From Caulobacter sp. Root1455 (GTDB taxonomy: Bacteria; Pseudomonadota; Alphaproteobacteria; Caulobacterales; Caulobacteraceae): a stretch of DNA of 64,000 nucleotides. The DNA is taken from positions 173,147 through 237,146 of the forward strand of contig NZ_LMFQ01000025.1 in assembly GCF_001426905.1 (NCBI RefSeq), written 5' to 3'. How positions within the stretch are numbered: position 1 is the first letter of the stretch; every line of letters begins with the position of its first letter. The notes below the pieces were generated by a model. That model had not been told where the DNA came from. It worked only from the letters and a program-made list of their open reading frames with translations, and made no database searches. The translations under genes were made by a program, and so were the position numbers. Positions 58,187-64,000 of the stretch are shown here, piece by piece.

Positions 58187-58783
58187 CTAGACCCAGATCG
58201 CCGCGTCGCGCTGGACCTTGGCCAGGTCCAGGAAATTGGCCAGCAGCTGGTGGCCGCCCTCGGTGGCGATGGACTCGGGGTGGAACTGCACGCCGTAGAC
58301 CGGACGGGTCTTGTGCTGCACGCCCATGATCTCGCCGTCCTCGGTCCAGGCGGTGATCTCCAGGTCGTCGGGCAGCGTGGCCTTGTCGACCGCCAGGCTG
58401 TGATAGCGCGTGGCGATGAACGGGTTGGGCAGGCCTTTGAACACGCCCTGGTCGTTGTGGAAGATCTTGCTGGTCTTGCCGTGCATCACTTCCTTGGCGC
58501 GGATCACGTCGCCGCCATAGGCCTGGCCGATGGCCTGGTGGCCCAGGCACACGCCCAGGATCGCCAGGTCGTCCGGCGCGCCGCGCAGCAACGGCAGGCA
58601 GATGCCGGCTTGGTCGGGGGCCTTGGGACCCGGCGACAGCAGCACCGCCTGCGGGCGAAGGCCCAGGGCCTCCTGCACCGACAGGTCGTCGTTGCGATGC
58701 ACGACGGTGTCGGCCCCCAGCTCGTTCAGATAGTGGACGAGGTTGTAGGTGAAGCTGTCGTAGTTATCGATGACCAGGATCAT
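58187..58783 (-). CDS. trpG: anthranilate synthase glutamine amidotransferase component
   Basis: Supplies ammonia from glutamine to TrpE. The 198-residue class I amidotransferase has the nucleophile Cys79 in LGVCLGHQAIGQAYGG, the oxyanion strand VLLSPGPKAPDQAG and the His-Glu pair in VQFHPESIATEGG. In some bacteria this protein also serves p-aminobenzoate synthesis. It heads the trpGDC unit. Its upstream region holds the long inverted repeat listed separately but no leader peptide with tandem Trp codons. Confidence 0.96.
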   Translation of the reverse strand: MILVIDNYDSFTYNLVHYLNELGADTVVHRNDDLSVQEALGLRPQAVLLSPGPKAPDQAGICLPLLRGAPDDLAILGVCLGHQAIGQAYGGDVIRAKEVMHGKTSKIFHNDQGVFKGLPNPFIATRYHSLAVDKATLPDDLEITAWTEDGEIMGVQHKTRPVYGVQFHPESIATEGGHQLLANFLDLAKVQRDAAIWV

Positions 58784-58835
58784 GACGCCGCCTTTCCAGG
58801 TTCAGCCTTCTAGCCGGTTTCATCAAAAAGGTGAG

Positions 58836-58893
58836 CGCTTTCGCGCCAAGTTTTTCTGGCGAGGGGCTTAGCGGGCCGGGCAGCGCGAAAGCG
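58836..58893. repeat. 11-base perfect inverted repeat upstream of trpG
   Basis: CGCTTTCGCGC at 58836-58846 and GCGCGAAAGCG at 58883-58893 are exact inverted copies 36 bases apart, between the divergent trpG and the small membrane-protein gene. In RNA they could close a loop of 36 bases in the trpG leader. In DNA they could be two sites for one regulator. No T run suggests plain termination. Confidence 0.5.
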
Positions 58894-58932
58894 TCGCATT
58901 GCTTAAGCCCGGGGCTGGGGCATGCTCGCGCC

Positions 58933-59148
58933 ATGAACCCCGCTGATTCCGCCCTCGATTCCGCCGCGATCGCCTATGCCCGGGCCCTGCTGCGCAAGCC
59001 GATGCGCCGGCAGAGGATGGGGCCGGTCCTGGCGGCCGCCGCCTTCGCCGCGGTCAGCGCGGTGACCTTCGCCGTCGTGATGGTCATCGCCCCGCCGGCG
59101 GTCGTGCAGCACCTGCCGTCCGACCGCCTGGACGGGGCCCAGCCCTAG
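58933..59148 (+). CDS. small single-helix membrane protein between trpG and trpE
   Basis: A 71-residue hypothetical protein. A polar N-terminus (MNPADSALDSAAIAYARALL) is followed by a basic segment (RKPMRRQRMG), one membrane helix (about residues 31-51) and a short periplasmic tail, so an N-in topology is likely. No family was recognised. It lies on the opposite strand to the trp genes and ends 15 bases from the trpE stop. Codon use looks coding, but no strong ribosome-binding site is seen, so it is only moderately certain. Confidence 0.55.
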   Translation: MNPADSALDSAAIAYARALLRKPMRRQRMGPVLAAAAFAAVSAVTFAVVMVIAPPAVVQHLPSDRLDGAQP

Positions 59149-59163
59149 GCGAACCGCCCCCCC

Positions 59164-60699
59164 TTAGGCGAACCGCCAAGCCTCTTCGGCCGCGCGCTTC
59201 AGGGCGCGGGACTTGTGCAGGGTCTCGTCGTATTCCGCGTCGGGATCGCTGTCGGCGACGATCCCGCCGCCGGCCTGGACGTACATCATGCCGTCCTTGA
59301 CCAGGGCCGTGCGCAGCACGATGCAGGTGTCGACCGAGCCGTCGGCGCCGATATAGCCGACCGCCCCGGCGTAGCCGACGCCGCGCTTCTCGATCTCCAG
59401 CTCGTCGATGATCTCCATGGCCCGCACCTTGGGCGCGCCGGACAGCGTGCCGGCGGGCAGGGCGGCCATCAGCACGTCGACCGGGTCCACGCCCTCGGGC
59501 GCGTCGCCCTCGACGTTGGAGACGATGTGCATCACGTGGCTGTAGCGCTCGATCTTGAAGCTGTCGGTGACGCGGACGTTGGCGTGCTTGCCCTTGGTGG
59601 CCGGATCGTTGCTGCCGGCGTGCTTGAGCATCGCCACGCGGCCCACGTCGTTGCGGCCCAGGTCCAGCAGCATCAGGTGCTCGGACCGCTCCTTGGGATC
59701 GGCCAGCAGCTCCTTCTCCAGCGCCAGGTCCTGCTCGGGCGTGGCGCCGCGCGGCCGGGTGCCGGCGATCGGGCGGATGGTGATCTTGCCGTCGCGCAGG
59801 CGGACCAGGATCTCGGGGCTGGAGCCGACCAGGTTGAAGCCGTCCAGGTCCAGGAAATACAGGAACGGCGACGGGTTGGTCCGCCGCAGCGAGCGGTAGA
59901 GGGCGAACGGCTCCAGCGGGAACGGCGCGCGGAAGCGGTGGCTGGGCACCACCTGGAAGATGTCGCCGGCCCGGATGTACTCCTTGGCCTTCTCGACCAC
60001 GACCGCGTAGTCCTCGCGGCTGACCGGGGTGGTGAACTCGGCCTGGCCATGGCTCTGGCGCGGAGCCGACTGGGTCAGCGGGGCGCGCAGGTCGGCCATC
60101 ACCGTCTCGATCCGGCCCTGGGCGGCGGCGTAGGCGTCGGCGGCCGACACCCCCGCTTGCGGGCGGGCGGTGGTGACCAGGATGATCTCCTGGGCGATGG
60201 CATCGAAGACCGCCACGATCGACGGCCGGGTCATGATCCCGTCCGGCAGGCCCAGCGTGTCGGTGTTGATGTCCGGCAGGCGCTCGGCCAGGCGGACCAT
60301 GTCGTAGCCCAGGGCCCCGAACACGCCGGCCGAGGGCGGCGGCAGGCCGGCGGGCATCTCGATCCGCGAGCGGGCGATCAGGTCGCGCAGGCTGTCCAGC
60401 GCGCCGCCCGCCTGGGGCGTGAAGCGGCCGGCGGCGATGTCGTCGCCCTCGGCGATCTCGGCCTGGTCGCCGCGACAGCGCCAGACCAGATCGGGCTTCA
60501 TCGCCACGATCGAATAGCGCCCGCGCCAGGCGCCGCCCTCGACGCTTTCGAACAGGAAGGCGTAGGGCCGGCCATGGCCGATCTTCAGATAGGCCGAGAC
60601 CGGGGTCTCCAGATCGTCGATCAGCCGGGTCCAGACCACCTGCGGGCGGCCGGACTCGTAGACGGCGGCGAAGGCGTCGAGACCGGGCTCCAGGCTCAT
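59164..60699 (-). CDS. trpE: anthranilate synthase component I
   Basis: Converts chorismate to anthranilate with ammonia from TrpG. The 511-residue product has the N-terminal regulatory region, including LLESVEGG-type segment FLFESVEGGAWRGRYSI, which carries the Ser of the tryptophan feedback site. The chorismate-binding core follows (IRPIAGTRPRGATPEQDLALEKELLADPKERSEHLMLLDLGRNDVGRV region, GTLSGAPKVRAMEIIDELE, YAGAVGYIG). Its ATG overlaps the ppiD stop by 4 bases, so it is translated from the ppiD transcript, apart from trpGDC. Confidence 0.97.
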   Translation of the reverse strand: MSLEPGLDAFAAVYESGRPQVVWTRLIDDLETPVSAYLKIGHGRPYAFLFESVEGGAWRGRYSIVAMKPDLVWRCRGDQAEIAEGDDIAAGRFTPQAGGALDSLRDLIARSRIEMPAGLPPPSAGVFGALGYDMVRLAERLPDINTDTLGLPDGIMTRPSIVAVFDAIAQEIILVTTARPQAGVSAADAYAAAQGRIETVMADLRAPLTQSAPRQSHGQAEFTTPVSREDYAVVVEKAKEYIRAGDIFQVVPSHRFRAPFPLEPFALYRSLRRTNPSPFLYFLDLDGFNLVGSSPEILVRLRDGKITIRPIAGTRPRGATPEQDLALEKELLADPKERSEHLMLLDLGRNDVGRVAMLKHAGSNDPATKGKHANVRVTDSFKIERYSHVMHIVSNVEGDAPEGVDPVDVLMAALPAGTLSGAPKVRAMEIIDELEIEKRGVGYAGAVGYIGADGSVDTCIVLRTALVKDGMMYVQAGGGIVADSDPDAEYDETLHKSRALKRAAEEAWRFA

Positions 60700-62657
60700 T
60701 GAGCCTTGCCCTTGCCCTTGGCCGGCGCCTTGCCGTCCTCGGCGGGCAGCGTGCTGGTGTCGACGCCGATCGCCTGGCGGGCCAGGGTCAGGTTGACCTT
60801 GGTTTTCAGCTGGATCTTGGCGGCGTCCTGGGCGGCCTGACCGACGTCGCGGAACAGGCCCTGCGAGGTCTGCGGACGCATCGCCTCGGTGATCTGGGCC
60901 ATCTGGTCGGGCGAACCGGGGTGGACCTTCTCGACCACGGCCACTAGGTAGCCGCCCTGCGGACCGCGCGACACGAACGGCGCGCCCGGCTTGGCGCCGA
61001 ACGTGCCCGTCAGCAGGTCGCGGCCCAGGCCCTGGAACTGGCGGGCGTTCTGACGGCTGATGTTGGGAACGCGCTGCACCTGGGTCTGGGCCGAGGCGGC
61101 GACCGCCTCCAGCGACTCGCCCTTCTTGACCCGCGCGGCCAGCGCGTCGGCCTTGGTCTTCATGCGCTCGAGCAGAGTCTCCAGCATCCAGCGCTGGGCC
61201 AGGGGCTCGCGGATCTCGGCCAGCGGCGGCATGGCCGACGGAATGACCTTCTCGACGCGGACGGCGAAATATTCGCCCTTGCCGGCCTCGATCAGTTCGC
61301 TCTCGCCGCCCGCGGGCAGTTCGAAGGCGGTCTTCAGGGCGTCGGGGGTCAGGCCGGGGATCGGCTGGCCGTTGCGGTCGACGCCCGAGGCGGCGATCGG
61401 CGAGCTGGTCCACACCGGAGCGCCGGCCTTGGTCGCCGCGTCGATCAGGCTGGCGCCGCCGTCATGGGCGTCCTGATAGGTCTGGGTCTGTTCGTAGGCC
61501 TTGGCCTGGGCGGCCTGGGCCTTCAGCTCGGCCTCGATGGCCGGGCGCTGGGATTCCAGGCTGGGCATGGCGGCCGGGTTGATCCCGAGGAGCTTGACCA
61601 CCGAGACGCCGAGGTCGCCGTTGATCGGCGCGCTGACCTGGCCCGCCGCCAGGGCGAACACCGCGTCGGCCACCTTGCGGTCGGGCAGGGCGGACTTCGG
61701 CTTGGCGTTGATCATCACCGGCTGCTTGCCATAGGCGCTGGCGACGATGGCCGGCTGGTCGCCCTTGGCCAGGCGCTGGGCGATCACCGCGGCGGTCTTG
61801 GCGTCGGGGGCGACGATCTGGACGAACGAGCGGGTCTCGGCCGTGCCCAGGGTGTCCTTGCGGAAATTGTAGGTCTTGACGATGTCGGCCTCGGGCACGG
61901 TCACCGTGTTTTCCAAGGCCTTGGCGCTGAAGCGGGCCACCGACAGGATCCGGGTCTCGGGCAGGGTCAGCTGGGCGGCGTGCTCCTTCATGTAGGCCTG
62001 GAGCTGGGCGTCGGTCGGGAGGCCCGGCTTTTCGACGGTCGCGGGATTGATCGCGAAGGCGGCCAGGTCGCGGCCTTCCAGGCCGTAGGCGGCCTGCAGG
62101 GCCGAATAGATGCGCGGGGCGCGCAGACCGGCGGCGACGGCGCTGAACAGATGGGTCTGGGCGATGTCGTCGCGCAGCGAGGCCTCGTAGCGGGCCGGGG
62201 TCAGGTCGTTCTGGGCCAGCAGGCGCTGGTACATCGTCGCGTCGAACTTGCCGGTGATCGGATCGAACGGGCGCTGGCCCGGAGGCAGGCCGGCCAGCTG
62301 CTCGCGCAGGGTGTCGCCCACCAGCTTGTCGGACGGGCGCACGCCGAGCTTGCGGACCAGCTCGGCCAGGGATTCCTGCAGCGCCAGCTGGGTCAGCATC
62401 TTGCGGTCGATGCCCTGCTGGACGGCGAGGTCCGGCGTGATCGTCTGACCCTGGGCCTGCTCGCGCTTGCGGTAGTTCTCGAACTGCGCCTTGAAGTCCT
62501 CCGGCGTCATGTTCCGCGAACCGGCCGCGATCACCCACTTGCCGGGGGGATGGCGGAACACGTCGCTGATGCCGAACACCGCGAAGCTGACGATGAGCAG
62601 ACCAAACAGGACCACCGCGAACGGCGATTTGGCGAAGGAGCGGAAGCCGGCGAGCAT
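60696..62657 (-). CDS. ppiD: PpiD-like membrane-anchored periplasmic peptidyl-prolyl isomerase/chaperone
   Basis: A 653-residue protein with a short cytoplasmic start (MLAGFRSFAKSPFA), one membrane helix (about 14-33), a SurA-N-like chaperone region (about 40-200) and a parvulin/PpiC-like middle (about 245-370). A long C-terminal region ends in a basic, Lys/Gly-rich tail (KAPAKGKGKAQ). This matches PpiD, which helps fold exported proteins. Co-translation with trpE is a known alphaproteobacterial linkage without an obvious functional link. Confidence 0.92.
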   Translation of the reverse strand: MLAGFRSFAKSPFAVVLFGLLIVSFAVFGISDVFRHPPGKWVIAAGSRNMTPEDFKAQFENYRKREQAQGQTITPDLAVQQGIDRKMLTQLALQESLAELVRKLGVRPSDKLVGDTLREQLAGLPPGQRPFDPITGKFDATMYQRLLAQNDLTPARYEASLRDDIAQTHLFSAVAAGLRAPRIYSALQAAYGLEGRDLAAFAINPATVEKPGLPTDAQLQAYMKEHAAQLTLPETRILSVARFSAKALENTVTVPEADIVKTYNFRKDTLGTAETRSFVQIVAPDAKTAAVIAQRLAKGDQPAIVASAYGKQPVMINAKPKSALPDRKVADAVFALAAGQVSAPINGDLGVSVVKLLGINPAAMPSLESQRPAIEAELKAQAAQAKAYEQTQTYQDAHDGGASLIDAATKAGAPVWTSSPIAASGVDRNGQPIPGLTPDALKTAFELPAGGESELIEAGKGEYFAVRVEKVIPSAMPPLAEIREPLAQRWMLETLLERMKTKADALAARVKKGESLEAVAASAQTQVQRVPNISRQNARQFQGLGRDLLTGTFGAKPGAPFVSRGPQGGYLVAVVEKVHPGSPDQMAQITEAMRPQTSQGLFRDVGQAAQDAAKIQLKTKVNLTLARQAIGVDTSTLPAEDGKAPAKGKGKAQ

Positions 62658-62816
62658 GACTGGGAGAAACCTTCCTCGAAATTCGCGCGGATTCCACGCA
62701 GGACGCGGAACGGACGCGAGCTGCGGGTATAGTAGAGCCACGGGGGGCCGGGCAAGCGGCGGAGGGGGCTGAAGCGGTCTTGACTTCCAACCCGCCTGGG
62801 TTCCCAAACCGGGCGC

Positions 62817-63578
62817 ATGACCCTTTCGCTGACCACGCCCCGGCCGCTGATCGCCGGAAATTGGAAGATGTTCGGCCTTGAAGCCTCGCTCGACGAGGCC
62901 CGCGCGGTGGCGGCGGCGCTGTCGGAGAAGCCGCCCGCCGCCCGCGTCGCCATCTGTCCGGGGGCAACCCTGCTGCACCGGATGGCCCAGGCCATGGCCG
63001 GCGAAGCGGTGATCGTCGGCGGCCAGGACTGCCACCCGGCCGCCTCGGGGCCGCACACCGGCGACATCTCGGCCGCGATGCTGGTCGACGCCGGCGCCCA
63101 GCTGGTGATTCTCGGCCACTCCGAGCGGCGCGCCGCCCATGGCGAGAGCGACGCCCTGGTGTCGGCCAAGGTCGAGGCCGCCCTGGCCGCCGGCCTGGAG
63201 CCGATCATCTGCTTTGGCGAGACCCTGGCCCAGCGCGACGCGGGCCAGGCCGAGGCGGTGGTCACCGGCATGGCCCGCGGTTCGCTGCCCTCCAGCCTGG
63301 CCGGTCAGGCCTTCTCGGTGGCCTACGAGCCGGTCTGGGCCATCGGAACCGGCCGCACGCCGACCCCGGCCGACATCGAGCACGTCCACCAGGCGCTGCG
63401 CGCGGTGCTGGTCGAGCGGTTCGGCGACCACGGCGCGACCGTGCCCATCCTCTACGGCGGCTCGGTGAAGCCCGACAACGCCCGCGAGATCCTGGCGACC
63501 CCCGAGGTCGGCGGCGCCCTGGTCGGCGGCGCCTCGCTGAAGGCGGCGGACTTCCTGGCGATCATCGCGGCGGCTTAG
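62817..63578 (+). CDS. tpiA: triose-phosphate isomerase
   Basis: Interconverts dihydroxyacetone phosphate and glyceraldehyde 3-phosphate. The 253-residue product shows the catalytic Lys17 in AGNWKMFG, His in ILGHSERRAAHGE, Glu in VAYEPVWAIGTGRTP (loop 6 follows), and the phosphate-binding end LYGGSVKPDNAREI and GALVGGASLKAADF. It diverges from ppiD with a 159-base gap that must hold both promoters; I could not pick them out with confidence. Confidence 0.97.
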   Translation: MTLSLTTPRPLIAGNWKMFGLEASLDEARAVAAALSEKPPAARVAICPGATLLHRMAQAMAGEAVIVGGQDCHPAASGPHTGDISAAMLVDAGAQLVILGHSERRAAHGESDALVSAKVEAALAAGLEPIICFGETLAQRDAGQAEAVVTGMARGSLPSSLAGQAFSVAYEPVWAIGTGRTPTPADIEHVHQALRAVLVERFGDHGATVPILYGGSVKPDNAREILATPEVGGALVGGASLKAADFLAIIAAA

Positions 63579-64000
63579 AGGGGGCGGAACAGACACGGCG
63601 CGGGGATCGAGCGCCGTCCATCCCCGTCAGCGCCGCGAAGAACCCCAACGATCCCAACGCCCTGCGAAAAATCAGCGTCACCAACCCTGGCGTATCGAGA
63701 ACCTCGCCATACTGAACAGGTCCCCATCGCGGGGGAGGGCTCTTGGTACCGGCCCAAGCAGGCGATGGGGATCGAACCGAGCGGGGCCGGGCTGGCCTGG
63801 CGGGCGGATCGTGTCGGGAAGCGGGTCTCAGAAGGATCCAAGGCCCGGGATGGACGAACGCCGGACAGTCGGGGTCGACGGGGCCGGAACGTTCAAACCG
63901 GCCTGTTCCAGGATCAGTCGGAGTCGCCGACGGCCCCTTCCGGGCGACCTGATCCTGCCCGTCCGAGGGGGAACGTCGATCGGGATGAAACAGGCCCTCA
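63579..64000. other. gene-free, palindrome-rich stretch after tpiA
   Basis: No coding frame I can support in 422 bases up to the edge. Three nested inverted repeats stand out. CGGCGC-GGGGAT/ATCCCC-(4 nt)-GCGCCG lies at 63596-63635. CCCCATCG/CGATGGGG at 63722-63770 encloses CTTGG/CCAAG. AGGATCAG/CTGATCCT at 63910-63956 encloses GTCGCC/GGCGAC. None is followed by a T run. The repeated long structures suggest a structured RNA or a repeat-derived sequence. It matches no RNA family I can identify; RNase P RNA, tmRNA and SRP RNA core motifs are absent. Confidence 0.45.

Noticed and set aside
58784..58932. Classical tryptophan attenuator before trpG
   Set aside because: The leader frame on the minus strand contains no Trp codons, and no terminator hairpin with a T run precedes trpG.
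63765..63790. tRNA T-arm-like GGTTCGATCC on the minus strand
   Set aside because: The flanking bases do not form the 5-bp T stem, and no acceptor or anticodon arms can be drawn.
63765..64000. Frame open from ATG 63765 to the right edge
   Set aside because: The product is Gly/Arg/Pro/Asp-rich with no hydrophobic core and crosses two long inverted repeats. It looks non-coding, though its end is outside the window.
63579..64000. RNase P RNA, tmRNA or SRP RNA as an explanation for the structured region
   Set aside because: I looked for the conserved core motifs of each on both strands (for example GAGGAAAGTCC, the tmRNA tag region and GGAAGCAGCC) and found none.

Overview
The window is a GC-rich (roughly two-thirds G+C by eye) chromosomal segment from an alphaproteobacterium, almost certainly Caulobacter or a very close relative. 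The pointers are the gene order nuo-birA-coaX-rnj-mce-proS-lolCD-dnaE, a GTTC-N7-GTTC SOS box in front of lexA, LpxI instead of LpxH, DUF1467, and a 29-codon SOS-type membrane peptide gene matching Caulobacter sidA. No rRNA, tRNA, CRISPR array, insertion sequence or prophage was seen.

Layout. 1-13073: the 3' part of the respiratory complex I operon (end of nuoG, nuoH, two tiny lipoprotein genes, nuoI-N), running by short overlaps into birA, coaX, rnj, a rhomboid protease, mce and a DUF1467 gene. 13074-13461: gene-free and hairpin-rich, with a strong terminator. 13462-16773: proS-lolC-lolD. 16777-19036: a barrel protein and a nucleoside hydrolase, both minus strand. 19141-22750: an SOS-type promoter, the sidA candidate and dnaE. 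22859-26956: small accessory genes (P-loop kinase, GFA protein, chemoreceptor, HAD phosphatase). 27290-42320: a long translation, lipid and envelope cluster rpsB-tsf-pyrH-frr-uppS-cdsA-dxr-rseP-bamA-skp-lpxD-fabZ-lpxA-lpxI-lpxB. 42317-46169: a hybrid histidine kinase, then a FliK-like/FlhB-like pair. 46243-53534: gltA and gltX (minus), comEC, a glutathione transferase and a second GFA gene (plus), a TonB-domain protein and lexA (minus). 53813-56305: a secreted GH3 glycosidase. 56367-62657: trpC-trpD-trpG and trpE-ppiD (minus), split by a small membrane-protein gene. 62817-63578: tpiA, followed by 422 gene-free, palindrome-rich bases.

Functionally the backbone is housekeeping: energy (complex I, citrate synthase, triose-phosphate isomerase), translation factors and tRNA charging, lipid A and outer-membrane assembly, lipoprotein export, tryptophan synthesis and replication. 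The accessory interest lies where genes interrupt this conserved backbone. One such place is the SOS/division-checkpoint gene placed directly upstream of the replicative polymerase, with its repressor gene lexA also in the window. Others are the FliK/FlhB-like pair beside a hybrid kinase, the two lipoprotein genes inside the nuo operon, a GH3 gene between trpC and lexA, and two structured gene-free stretches. No clearly new multi-gene defence or biosynthetic system was found.
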